Shown piece by piece: positions 49,923-58,056 of a stretch of DNA of 64,000 nt. Both the position numbers and the translations under genes were made by a program. Under the pieces are notes generated by a model that was not told the DNA's origin, did no database searches, and was given only the letters and a program-made list of their open reading frames with translations. The stretch is from F23-D06 sp963620035. Lineage in GTDB: Bacteria; Bacteroidota; Bacteroidia; Bacteroidales; WCHB1-69. The DNA lies in contig CAVEXN010000007.1 in assembly GCA_963620035.1 (NCBI GenBank), positions 21,486 through 85,485 of the forward strand. Direction: 5' to 3'. The stretch's first letter is position 1; the number at the start of each line of letters is the position of its first letter.

Positions 49923-51551
49923 TTATTTCCCCAAGAACGGATATCCGTATTCCGTCGCAGGAGAATAGGTTTCCTTGATGCAGCGGGAGCTGATCCAGCG
50001 CACGAGGTTAAGCGTGCTGCCGGCTTTGTCGTTCGTTCCGGAGGCTCTGGCACCACCAAAGGGCTGGCATCCCACCACGGCGCCTGTCGGCTTGTCGTTG
50101 ATGTAGAAATTGCCCGCAGCATGGCGAAGTATCCGCTCGGCGGTTTCGATAGCATAACGGTCTTGTGCGAAGATGGATCCGGTAAGGGCATACGGGGAGG
50201 TCTCGTCGCAAACATGCAGCATCTCTTCGTACTTGTCGTCGTCATAAACGAATATGGTGATGACTGGCCCGAAAATCTCTTCGCGCATCGATTCGTAGTC
50301 CGGTTTCTTGGCCACGATAATGGTCGGCTCTACAAAATAGCCCACAGACTTGTCATAATGTCCGCCCACGACGACTTCGGCATCGTCTGAAGCTTTGGCG
50401 CGGTCAATATAGCCGGCAATGTTGTCGAACGACTTCTCGTCGATGACGGCGTTGACAAAATTGGAGAAATCGCGCACATCGCCCATCTTTACGGTGGCGG
50501 TCATCTCGTTGATGTTCCGCAGGGTGTCAGGCCACAGCGATTTCGGGATATAGGCTCTGGAGGCGGCGGAGCATTTCTGTCCCTGGTATTCGAAGGCGCC
50601 GCGCACGACAGCCACGGCAAGTTCGCGCGCAGTGGCGGTATGGTGAGCAAAGATGAAGTCTTTACCGCCGGTTTCGCCCACAATCTTAGGATACGTGCGG
50701 TAGTTGTCAATGTTCTGCCCAATCAATTTCCAGAAGCTCTTGAAAGTGGCTGTGCTACCCGTGAAATGGACTCCCGCCAGATGAGGGGACTTGAAAGCCA
50801 CTTCGCTGATGACAGAGCCGCTGCCGGGAAGGAAATTGATGACGCCATCGGGAAGGCCGGCCTCCTGAAGCAGTTTCATCAAGTAGTAGTTAGACAATAT
50901 GGAGGTAGTTGACGGTTTCCAGATTGTCACGTTGCCCATCAGGGCCGGAGCCACGTTGAGGTTCAGGGCTATTGAGGTGAAATTGAAAGGCGTGATGGCA
51001 TAGACGAAACCTTCCAGTCCGCGGTACTCGTTGCGGTTGAGTGTCGCATGGTCGGATATGGGTTGCTGTCCATACAGTTTGGCTGCAAAGTAGGTGTTGA
51101 AACGTAAAAAGTCGATGGCTTCGCAAGGGCAGTCAATCTCAGCCTGCATTGCGTTCTTGCCTTGTCCAAGCATACAGGCGGCATTCAGCACGTATCTGTA
51201 TTTGGTGGCAAGCAGTTCGGCGGCTTTCATCATAATGGATGCTCTCTGTATCCAAGGGAGTTCTTCCCAACCCTTGCGTGCCGCCAGTGCGGCGTCAATG
51301 GCCATCTGCACCTCTTTCGGGCCGGATTTATGGTAGTTTGCCAACACTTGGCTGTGGTTGGTCGGCATCACCACCTTGCCCATATCGCCGGTTCTCACCT
51401 CCTTGCCTCCGATGATCAAAGGAATCTCTATGGTCTGGTTGTACTGTTTTTCAAGTTCTGCCTGCAGAAGGTTACGTTCAGGCGTGCCCGGTGCATACGA
51501 ATATACCGGTTCGTTTTGGGGTTCTCTGAATTCAAAATTTGCGTTGTTCAT
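49923..51551 (-). CDS. pruA: L-glutamate gamma-semialdehyde dehydrogenase (P5C dehydrogenase)
   Basis: The enzyme oxidises glutamate semialdehyde (from proline or arginine) to glutamate with NAD. The 542-residue length matches the single-function P5CDH of Bacteroidota. Motifs: ITPFNFTSIALNL (about 184-196), GETGGKDFIFAHH with the catalytic Glu (about 289-301), FEYQGQKCSAASRAYIP with the nucleophile Cys (about 318-334) and the ALDH end region FGGARASGTNDKAG. No proline dehydrogenase gene is adjacent. A TATCTTTG promoter is 50 bases upstream and a hairpin follows. Confidence 0.95.
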   Translation of the reverse strand: MNNANFEFREPQNEPVYSYAPGTPERNLLQAELEKQYNQTIEIPLIIGGKEVRTGDMGKVVMPTNHSQVLANYHKSGPKEVQMAIDAALAARKGWEELPWIQRASIMMKAAELLATKYRYVLNAACMLGQGKNAMQAEIDCPCEAIDFLRFNTYFAAKLYGQQPISDHATLNRNEYRGLEGFVYAITPFNFTSIALNLNVAPALMGNVTIWKPSTTSILSNYYLMKLLQEAGLPDGVINFLPGSGSVISEVAFKSPHLAGVHFTGSTATFKSFWKLIGQNIDNYRTYPKIVGETGGKDFIFAHHTATARELAVAVVRGAFEYQGQKCSAASRAYIPKSLWPDTLRNINEMTATVKMGDVRDFSNFVNAVIDEKSFDNIAGYIDRAKASDDAEVVVGGHYDKSVGYFVEPTIIVAKKPDYESMREEIFGPVITIFVYDDDKYEEMLHVCDETSPYALTGSIFAQDRYAIETAERILRHAAGNFYINDKPTGAVVGCQPFGGARASGTNDKAGSTLNLVRWISSRCIKETYSPATEYGYPFLGK

Positions 51552-51601
51552 ATTATTATTTTTAAAAAGGTTGGAGTCTTCCGTGGATTGAAAAAACAGA
51601 G

Positions 51602-51609
51602 CAAAGATA
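51602..51609 (-). promoter_or_regulatory. Promoter -7 box for pruA
   Basis: TATCTTTG on the minus strand fits TAnnTTTG. It is 50 bases before the pruA ATG and just after the stop of the 166-aa gene, so pruA is transcribed separately. Confidence 0.55.
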
Positions 51610-51641
51610 CAAAAAGTTGACTTGCAAAATTGGCCTGTGGG

Positions 51642-52142
51642 CTAAAGCATCTTGTGCATGTCTGATTTCAGTATCTTCAAGGCTTTTTCAACTATAGGCT
51701 TTTGCGAGGCGGCTATCAGCAGCGATTCTGCAAAGGTCTGCCCCGTTGTGTCTGCATCCATCTGTTCTGCAACGGTGTTGATGATTTCCATTATGTCGTC
51801 TTTTGCGTTGCAGATTTCGTTCCAGACGCTGTTGGAGATGTAGATTTGTTGCGACAGGTTGTGCTCGAATTCCGATCGGATGGCGGTAAGCAGGAGGTTC
51901 TGTTCCTGGGCGACGGTAAGGCCGGGGGCGTGGATGCGCATAACCAACTGGTTCGGTTCAATGCGTTCTAAAAAGAGCGCCATCCTCTCGTATGCCTGAA
52001 GCCGCAAGGGAAGCACGATGTTTTCCACGCTCTTTTTGCGCTCCACGACTTGCGCTTTCAGCCGGTATTCTATTATCATCTTGACGGCCGCAACAACGGC
52101 AAAGGCGATGATGGCTGTTATAATTACTGGGACGAAGTTCAT
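51642..52142 (-). CDS. Membrane-anchored protein of unknown function (166 aa)
   Basis: One hydrophobic helix at residues 4-22 (VPVIITAIIAFAVVAAVKM) is followed by a long helical, charged domain. Pieces include VVERKKSVENIVLPLRLQAYERM, FLERIEPNQLVMRIH, and SEFEHNLSQQIYISNSVWNEI, a pattern shared by a widely conserved Bacteroidales family without assigned function. The start at 52142 (MNFVPV) is chosen; ten extra codons to 52172 would overlap the upstream terminator region. It lies downstream of the glutamine synthetase gene but is separated from it by a terminator. Confidence 0.8.
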   Translation of the reverse strand: MNFVPVIITAIIAFAVVAAVKMIIEYRLKAQVVERKKSVENIVLPLRLQAYERMALFLERIEPNQLVMRIHAPGLTVAQEQNLLLTAIRSEFEHNLSQQIYISNSVWNEICNAKDDIMEIINTVAEQMDADTTGQTFAESLLIAASQKPIVEKALKILKSDMHKML

Positions 52143-52176
52143 AGAAACAATTAAGGTACAAGGGTTAGACAAGAGG

Positions 52177-52215
52177 AAAAAAACGGAGACATAATGAATG
52201 TTGTGTCTCCGTTTT
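52177..52215 (-). terminator. Terminator after the glutamine synthetase gene
   Basis: ACGGAGACA (52183-52191) pairs with TGTCTCCGT (52204-52212), a 9-bp perfect stem with a 12-base loop. Seven or more T follow on the minus strand. It lies nine bases from the gene's stop. Confidence 0.9.
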
Positions 52216-52223
52216 GATATCGG

Positions 52224-53732
52224 TTATCCGCAATAGAAATGTTCGAGAACCAGCCGGTTCATGACTTCGGGGTCTTTTTCGATTTCTTTCCGGATGTCCT
52301 TGTCGTTGAATGCTTTCAGCCTCTTTACGATGTCGTCAATCATTTCGTTGTTGAAGACACCGTGATTTTCGAAGATGTTGCGGTGGCGGCTCAGTTCATC
52401 GGCCGATTCCCAGCAGGAGGAGGGAAGTTGTGCCAGACTATCGACAAGGTTTTTGTTTTCGGGGCGGTGGATGTCAACGTCCACGTAGGTTTTGGCGGCA
52501 AAGTCGAGGGCTCCTTCCATCTCAAAGCCATGGCGTGCGGCGCAAACAAGTCCGGCCAGCAGCAGATAGATGTCGGCGGAGCCGTCGGGGCAACGGAACT
52601 CTACGGTCTGTTTCTGCGACCGGTCTTTGTTGACGGGTTTCTCCAGCGGGTTGAGTTCGGCTACGATGTCGTTCTTGTGGGTCCAGCCAAGCGGCACGCG
52701 CACCAGCACCGAACGGTTGCGGTCACCCCAGCAGATGGAGGTCGGCGCTTCCTGATGCGGTACAAGCCTGAAATAGGACGTGGGGTTGGTGTTGCCGAAA
52801 GCGGTAAGTGAGCCGGCACAGGTCATATAGCCGGCGATGGCGGTCTTGGCTATGGAGTTGAGTTTGCCTTTCGTGACATACTGGTTTTTGCCGCTGCTGT
52901 TCACGATGCAGGTATGGATGTGGAGTCCACTGCCGGCTTTCCCGTTGGTGATTTTGGGTGCAAATGTGACATCCAAGCCGTGCTTGTAGGCGAGGTTGCG
53001 GATGATCCATTTGGCAAGCACCAACTGGTCGGCGGCTTGCTGCACGTCGGTGACCAAAAATTCAATTTCGTTCTGCTCGTATATTTTGCCGTCCATCGTG
53101 AAGTTGCCCACTTCGGAATGACCGTATTTGATTTGTCCGCCGGCCTTGGCAATGTCGAACATGCACTCGGCCCTGAAACTTTCAAATTTCGTGAAAGGTG
53201 ACGACTCGTGATATCCGCGTTGGTCGGGTATGGTGTAAAGTTCTTCGGCCTGTCCGATAACATAATATTCCAACTCTCCCATGGCTTGGAAGTACATGCC
53301 TGTAACCTCCGTGAAGGATTTGCAGGCCTTGCGCAGGATGTATTCCGGTGAGTTCTCGAGCGGTTGCCCGTCCTTGTTGTAGTACGAACAAAGGAATGAA
53401 AGGGTGGGGATGTCTGCAAACGGATGGATGAAAGCGGTGGAGAAACGCGGGATGACGTACAGGTCAGAAGAGCCTGCGTGAATGAAGTCCGGGAATATGT
53501 TGGATCCGTCCACGCGCTCCCCGTTTGAAAGGATCTGTTCCAGATAATCGCGGTTGTTGAGAATGAAGGCCAAGGTCTTCAGCCTGCCGTCCCCGGCAAC
53601 ATAATGGAAGTTGACCATCTTGATGTCATTTTCTTCTACATATTTGATGATGTCGGATTTAGTGAATTCGCTCGGACTCTTCTTCAGGTGGTTCACCAGC
53701 GGATTCATACTCATAGCTGTACTTTCTTTCAT
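52224..53732 (-). CDS. glnA: Glutamine synthetase family protein
   Basis: The enzyme makes glutamine from glutamate, ammonia and ATP. At 502 residues it is near the size of type I/II forms rather than the 730-residue type III also common in Bacteroidota. Motifs: DGSNIFPDFIHAGSSD (N-terminal beta-grasp), GELEYYVIG with a metal Glu, NGKAGSGLHIHTC (about 281-293) with the metal His, NRSVLVRVP and VEFRCPDGSADIYLLLA. I see no clear adenylylation Tyr motif. The start at 53732 (MKESTA) is chosen; 53780 would include the promoter. A TATCTTTG box lies 37 bases upstream. Confidence 0.9.
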   Translation of the reverse strand: MKESTAMSMNPLVNHLKKSPSEFTKSDIIKYVEENDIKMVNFHYVAGDGRLKTLAFILNNRDYLEQILSNGERVDGSNIFPDFIHAGSSDLYVIPRFSTAFIHPFADIPTLSFLCSYYNKDGQPLENSPEYILRKACKSFTEVTGMYFQAMGELEYYVIGQAEELYTIPDQRGYHESSPFTKFESFRAECMFDIAKAGGQIKYGHSEVGNFTMDGKIYEQNEIEFLVTDVQQAADQLVLAKWIIRNLAYKHGLDVTFAPKITNGKAGSGLHIHTCIVNSSGKNQYVTKGKLNSIAKTAIAGYMTCAGSLTAFGNTNPTSYFRLVPHQEAPTSICWGDRNRSVLVRVPLGWTHKNDIVAELNPLEKPVNKDRSQKQTVEFRCPDGSADIYLLLAGLVCAARHGFEMEGALDFAAKTYVDVDIHRPENKNLVDSLAQLPSSCWESADELSRHRNIFENHGVFNNEMIDDIVKRLKAFNDKDIRKEIEKDPEVMNRLVLEHFYCG

Positions 53733-53769
53733 ATTGTGTGTTATTTTAATATTCCTTTTTTTAAGGTGG

Positions 53770-53777
53770 CAAAGATA
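53770..53777 (-). promoter_or_regulatory. Promoter -7 box for the glutamine synthetase
   Basis: TATCTTTG on the minus strand fits TAnnTTTG, 37 bases before the ATG at 53732. No NtrC/sigma-54 site (GG-N10-GC) is evident. Confidence 0.55.
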
Positions 53778-53819
53778 CAATAAAGAAATGAGATGCGCGA
53801 AAAGAAAGAAATGGGCAAA

Positions 53820-54719
53820 TTACTCATTAGAAGAGCGTTCATAGCGGGTCTCGCGCAAGAGGCGGTGTACCTCAGGGTTCACCTCGTCGAGGTAGTATTC
53901 TTTTGAGTCGATTTCTTTCTTGTTGTCGTCGTAGGAGTATTCCGCCCAACCCATAATCTTGCCGTCCCGGTTGAAAAGCGTGTTTTTGAGCACTAACGTC
54001 CCCTCGTATTCCATCGATATACGGCGGTAGTTGTCAAGGTCCTCCTCTTCAGTCTCAAGAAGCAGTCCGGCATTGCTGTAAGTGCGGCATGTCTTGGCAA
54101 TCAGGGTGTCGTTGTAGTCGTACACCAGTTCTTTGATGCGGTTGCCTTGTTCGTTGTAGGTGTATTCGTAGGTTCGGCGGTCGTGGTTCTGAATTTCGTC
54201 GCGGACATGCTTGGCAAGCAGTCCTTTCTCGTCGTATTCGTAACGGTGCTCGTACATCTTGTTTCCATATTCGTCGTTCTCGATTTCGTGTGTCAAGAGT
54301 TCCCCGTTGTACTCCATCTGTTTCTCTATGTAGTCGAGTTTCCCTTGGTCGTACATTTCGGTGCGCACCACGTTGCCGGACGGGTCGTGGATGTATTTGG
54401 TTATGTACTCGGTGCTGTCTTCCCCGAAAAAGTTTCCCTGTTCTGCCAGCAGTCCTTTCTCGTCGTACTTGTTCACGATCCTTTGCAGCAGCACATGGTC
54501 TCCGTCATACTGCTCTGTGGAAACGAGCCTTTTTTGTGTGTCGTATTGATTGATTGTGAGCGTGTTGGTTTTTCCGTCAGAGTCAAAACGTTCTTCTTTT
54601 ATCAGGTTGTCGCACTCGTCGTAGCAGGCGACCAGTTCAACATATTCTTTCTTTTCAATGTCTGCCTCGTCGTATCCGGTGCGGCGGTATTCGGTTTTGA
54701 TGATTTTTAAGGTTCTCAT
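53820..54719 (-). CDS. YD-repeat (RHS-like) protein without signal peptide
   Basis: The 299-residue protein is built of about ten imperfect units of about 20 residues with Tyr-Asp/Asn-Glu-x-Gly turns: NQYDTQKRLVSTEQYDG, NKYDEKGLLAEQ, YEYDEKGLLAKHV and YTYNEQGNRIKELVYD. These resemble YD/RHS strands that wrap as a beta shell, but it has no signal peptide, no RHS core (PxxxxxDPxG) and no toxin tip. It is very acidic. A cytosolic protein with a small beta-meander fold is the plain reading. Its own promoter lies 28 bases upstream and it ends before the glutamine synthetase promoter. Confidence 0.78.
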   Translation of the reverse strand: MRTLKIIKTEYRRTGYDEADIEKKEYVELVACYDECDNLIKEERFDSDGKTNTLTINQYDTQKRLVSTEQYDGDHVLLQRIVNKYDEKGLLAEQGNFFGEDSTEYITKYIHDPSGNVVRTEMYDQGKLDYIEKQMEYNGELLTHEIENDEYGNKMYEHRYEYDEKGLLAKHVRDEIQNHDRRTYEYTYNEQGNRIKELVYDYNDTLIAKTCRTYSNAGLLLETEEEDLDNYRRISMEYEGTLVLKNTLFNRDGKIMGWAEYSYDDNKKEIDSKEYYLDEVNPEVHRLLRETRYERSSNE

Positions 54720-54746
54720 AAAATCAGGTTTTTAGGATTAATGGCG

Positions 54747-54754
54747 CAAAGATA
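54747..54754 (-). promoter_or_regulatory. Promoter -7 box for the YD-repeat protein
   Basis: TATCTTTG on the minus strand fits TAnnTTTG, 28 bases before the ATG at 54719. Confidence 0.55.
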
Positions 54755-54941
54755 TAAAAGAAAAGGGAACGCAAAGATTTTCAGTTTTCCTGTTCCAGCG
54801 AAAGAATCTTGAAAATGCTCCCTGCTAAGGCTCGCCAAAGTCAATGTTTTGCTTAACGGTTATTGTCGTGGAAAGACAGGATCTTTTGATGAAATCAAGG
54901 AAGCCTCAAACAGAGGAGGACGAGCAAGAAAGGCTTTTTTG

Positions 54942-54949
54942 TACATTTG
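54942..54949 (+). promoter_or_regulatory. Promoter -7 box for the lipoprotein / cinA / xerD unit
   Basis: TACATTTG fits TAnnTTTG and ends 19 bases before the ATG at 54969. Four closely spaced genes follow on the same strand. Confidence 0.6.
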
Positions 54950-54968
54950 CACCCGATTATTTGGAATT

Positions 54969-55133
54969 ATGGAAAAGTGTCTCTTGATTGCTGTCGTGCT
55001 GCTTTTTTTTGTCACGTCATGTGCGCCTAAGATTATCGGGGCGCGGCCTCACCGCAAGGACCGCAACTGCGGCTGCGAATACCGCGCCGTCGGCCAGCCA
55101 ACAGATTCATTGGTCGTATGTTATGATTGGTAA
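54969..55133 (+). CDS. Very small lipoprotein (54 aa)
   Basis: MEKCLLIAVVLLFFVTSC gives the lipobox VTSC with Cys18. The mature 37 residues are basic, then Cys-containing: RPHRKDRNCGCEYRAVGQP. Similar tiny lipoproteins with a KDRxCGC motif occur widely in Bacteroidales, without known function. The ATG is well placed behind the promoter, and the next lipoprotein gene starts four bases after its stop, so the two are coupled. Confidence 0.72.
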   Translation: MEKCLLIAVVLLFFVTSCAPKIIGARPHRKDRNCGCEYRAVGQPTDSLVVCYDW

Positions 55134-55137
55134 AGTT

Positions 55138-55884
55138 ATGCGGAAATATATTCTTTTTTTGTGTGCCATCCTCTTTTGCCTCTCTTGTGAAAATGCAAAC
55201 AACAAGATTGTTATGGAGGGAGTTATTGAAGGAGGAGGCGGTGGCGAACTTGTGCTGGCTATGGTTGCGAACAACGGCCTTCAAATGCTGGATTCGGTGA
55301 AGATGAGAGATGGGCATTTCCGTTTTGAACTGAAACCGGAGACGGAGGAGGAACTCGCCAATGCTTCAACCCCGATGATGTACCAGTTGATGCTGTCGCC
55401 CTATAATACGCTGACTACCATTGCTCAAGGCGGCGACCGTCTTGTGTTTACGGCAGAAGCCGAGAATCTGGTCGCCACCTACCGGGTCTCTGGCGGCGAG
55501 GAGGCGGTGTTGGTATGCCAACTCGACAGCGCTCTGCATGCCTTTGCACAGTCGGTAGAACAACTCTATGCTTTTTATGTGAAGAACCTAGAAGACGATT
55601 CGGCCCGCACCGAGGTGGAAAAGAACTATTTACAATTGAGACAAGAACATAAACAGTACCTGCAAACGTTTATACAGCAGCATCCTGACAAGATGGCTTC
55701 GTATATCGCTTTCTATCAAAGTTATAACAGAGGCGTTTTTTTCAACGAGAAGACGGACCGCAAAATGCTGGAAACGATTACACAGTCTTTGACAATCAAA
55801 TACCCTGACAATCCATACATCCAAAATATGCAGCAACGTATGCAGATGCTCGATATGATGGAAAATGAAAATAGGAAACAATGA
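55138..55884 (+). CDS. DUF4369-type lipoprotein without thioredoxin domain (248 aa)
   Basis: Lipobox LFCLSC in the signal MRKYILFLCAILFCLSC. Residues about 25-120 form a DUF4369-like beta domain (IVMEGVIEGGGGGELVLAM, then LDSVKMRDGHFRFEL), normally found before a TlpA/AhpC thioredoxin domain. Here the thioredoxin part is absent and a helical region follows, ending QNMQQRMQMLDMMENENRKQ. In the full-length family the domain sits on surface or periplasmic redox proteins; this truncated form may be a scaffold. The stop overlaps the cinA start by four bases (ATGA). Confidence 0.82.
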   Translation: MRKYILFLCAILFCLSCENANNKIVMEGVIEGGGGGELVLAMVANNGLQMLDSVKMRDGHFRFELKPETEEELANASTPMMYQLMLSPYNTLTTIAQGGDRLVFTAEAENLVATYRVSGGEEAVLVCQLDSALHAFAQSVEQLYAFYVKNLEDDSARTEVEKNYLQLRQEHKQYLQTFIQQHPDKMASYIAFYQSYNRGVFFNEKTDRKMLETITQSLTIKYPDNPYIQNMQQRMQMLDMMENENRKQ

Positions 55885-57146
55885 TACTGATTAACATCGG
55901 AGATGAACTGCTGATAGGACAGGTCGTCAACACAAATGCTGCCTTTGTCGGGCAGCATTTGTCAGCCGCAGGCTTTACAATGACCGGAACCGTCACTGTC
56001 GGCGACAACAAAGAGGCTATCACAGAGGCAGTCCGCAGTGCGATGGCCAAAACAGATCTGGTACTGATGACCGGGGGGCTCGGACCAACCAAGGATGACA
56101 TTACCAAGACGGTGATTTGCGAGTACTTCTCGCTGAAGTTGGTCGAGGATGCGCCAACCCTTCAGCGGGTGACGGAGTTTTTTGTGGCCAGGGGCATGGC
56201 GATGACGGAGACAAACCGTCAACAGGCATTGGTGCCGGAGGGGTGCATCGTGCTGCCGAATACGCTTGGCACGGTCCCCGGCATTTGGATAGAACAAGAC
56301 GGAAAAGTGCTCGTTGCTTTGCCAGGCGTGCCTTTTGAAATGGAGGAGTTGCTTAAAAGTGAGGTTGTCCCGCGAATGAAAGCACGCAGTGTAGGATGTC
56401 TGCCCCACTGCCATAGGGTGTTGCAATGTACGGGCATTACCGAAAGCGGATTGTCGGACCTGCTGGATCGTTACGAACGACAACTGCCTGACAATATGTC
56501 GCTTGCCTATTTGCCGAAACCCGGTATAGTGCGGCTCCGTCTTACCGGGCACGGCGATGATGAAAACATCCTTAAGACAGAAATGGAGGAACAGTTTGCA
56601 AAATTGAAAGAATTGACGGGTGAATATGCTTTCACCGATGAGGATATTCCGATGGAAGCCGTAGTGGGACGTCTGTTGGCCAAAGCCAAAAAGACGATGG
56701 CTACGGCGGAGAGTTGTACGGGTGGCTATATCGCACATCTGGTCACCACAATTCCGGGAAGTTCCCGCTATTTCAGGGGCTCAATAGTGTCATACAGTAA
56801 CGAGATAAAACGCAACCTGCTTAATGTGCGAGAAGAAAACCTCAAACGGCGTGGCGCTGTGAGCGAGCAAGTGGTGAGCGATATGGCACTGAACTCGATG
56901 GAATTGTTTGACGTGGACTACACCATTGCGGTCTCCGGTATTGCCGGACCCGACGGCGGCACGGACGAGAAACCCATCGGTACGGTGTGGGTCGCCGTGG
57001 CAACGCCCGTCCGTCTGGTGACAAAGGAGTTTCACTTTGGCAGCCGCTCGGGCCGACAGCAGATTATAGAGCGCAGTGCGAACGCAGCACTGAATATGCT
57101 GCGCCTCGAAGTGGTGAAGGACTTGAAACAAGTGCCAGAAAGATAA
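55881..57146 (+). CDS. cinA: CinA family protein with N-terminal MoCF and C-terminal NMN deamidase domains
   Basis: The N-terminal domain has LINIGDELLIGQVVNTN (2-18) and MTGGLGPTKDDITK (63-76), the molybdopterin-binding-like fold; in CinA it acts as an ADP-ribose pyrophosphatase-type enzyme. The C-terminal domain holds TAESCTGGYIAHL (about 274-286) and VSGIAGPDGGTDEKPIGTVW (about 352-371), the NMN deamidase (PncC) site. Together they serve pyridine-nucleotide recycling. The length of 421 is normal. It overlaps the preceding lipoprotein gene by four bases and xerD follows nine bases later. Confidence 0.96.
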   Translation: MILINIGDELLIGQVVNTNAAFVGQHLSAAGFTMTGTVTVGDNKEAITEAVRSAMAKTDLVLMTGGLGPTKDDITKTVICEYFSLKLVEDAPTLQRVTEFFVARGMAMTETNRQQALVPEGCIVLPNTLGTVPGIWIEQDGKVLVALPGVPFEMEELLKSEVVPRMKARSVGCLPHCHRVLQCTGITESGLSDLLDRYERQLPDNMSLAYLPKPGIVRLRLTGHGDDENILKTEMEEQFAKLKELTGEYAFTDEDIPMEAVVGRLLAKAKKTMATAESCTGGYIAHLVTTIPGSSRYFRGSIVSYSNEIKRNLLNVREENLKRRGAVSEQVVSDMALNSMELFDVDYTIAVSGIAGPDGGTDEKPIGTVWVAVATPVRLVTKEFHFGSRSGRQQIIERSANAALNMLRLEVVKDLKQVPER

Positions 57147-57155
57147 CAATCCATA

Positions 57156-58037
57156 ATGGATGCCCCTATAGTCCGGTTCAAGCAATACCTTGTCTATGAG
57201 AAAGGCCTCTCCCCCAGGAGTGTGGAGTCCTACCTGCACGATGTTGCGCGGTTAGACACATTTCTCTCCGGGAAACCTCTCGAAAAGGTGGATTTGTCTG
57301 ATTTGCAAGCCTTTTTGCATCAACTGTATGAACAAGGGGCAGCGACACGTTCGCAGGCGCGCATCATTTCCGGAATACGGGCTTTTTACCGTTTCCTGAT
57401 GTATGAGGGCACGCTTGAAAATGACCCTACCGCCTTAATAGATGCACCAAAGATAGGCCTGCATTTGCCTGATGTGCTCTCTGTGCAGGAGATAGAGGCT
57501 ATGATGAACGTCATTGACTTGAGCACCCCGGAGGGACACCGCAACCGGGCGATGCTTGAGGTGATGTACGGCTGCGGCTTGCGCGTAAGTGAACTGGTGA
57601 CGCTCAAACTTCCTCACCTTTTTTTTGACGAGGGTTTTATAAAAGTGGTAGGCAAAGGCAACAAGGAGCGGTTTGTTCCAATCGGTGCGATGGCACAGAA
57701 GATGACACAACTGTATTTAGATGGTGCGCGCCGCAATGTGACACCGGCCCCAGATGAGATGCCGTATGTTTTTCTCAACCGGCGAGGGCATCATCTCTCC
57801 CGCGAGATGGTTTTTATGTTGGTGAAAAAATGGGCGGAAGAGGCGGGGGTCGCAAAGAAAGTCAGTCCACATACGTTCAGACATTCGTTTGCCACTCACC
57901 TTATTGAAGGGGGCGCAGATTTGCGTGCCGTGCAGCAAATGCTCGGCCACGAGAATATCACCACAACGGAAATCTATACCCACCTTGACCGCGACTATAT
58001 CCGGAGCAACATGGCATTGTACCATCCACGTTATTAA
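57156..58037 (+). CDS. xerD: Tyrosine recombinase XerD
   Basis: XerC/XerD recombinases resolve chromosome dimers at dif near the terminus, with FtsK. The 293-residue protein has the N-terminal SAM-like domain (IVRFKQYLVYEKGLSPRSVESY, 5-26) and a catalytic domain with Arg in GCGLRVSELV, Lys in GKGNKERFVP, HTFRHSFATHL (His, Arg), LGHENITTTEIYTHL and the nucleophile Tyr of EIYTH. The single XerD-type call rests on length and the RxSEL region; XerC is possible. It ends a unit of four genes and is convergent with the tolC gene, 19 bases apart. No dif-like site was identified in the window. Confidence 0.93.
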   Translation: MDAPIVRFKQYLVYEKGLSPRSVESYLHDVARLDTFLSGKPLEKVDLSDLQAFLHQLYEQGAATRSQARIISGIRAFYRFLMYEGTLENDPTALIDAPKIGLHLPDVLSVQEIEAMMNVIDLSTPEGHRNRAMLEVMYGCGLRVSELVTLKLPHLFFDEGFIKVVGKGNKERFVPIGAMAQKMTQLYLDGARRNVTPAPDEMPYVFLNRRGHHLSREMVFMLVKKWAEEAGVAKKVSPHTFRHSFATHLIEGGADLRAVQQMLGHENITTTEIYTHLDRDYIRSNMALYHPRY

Positions 58038-58056
58038 CGACATGTGCCCAAAGGCT

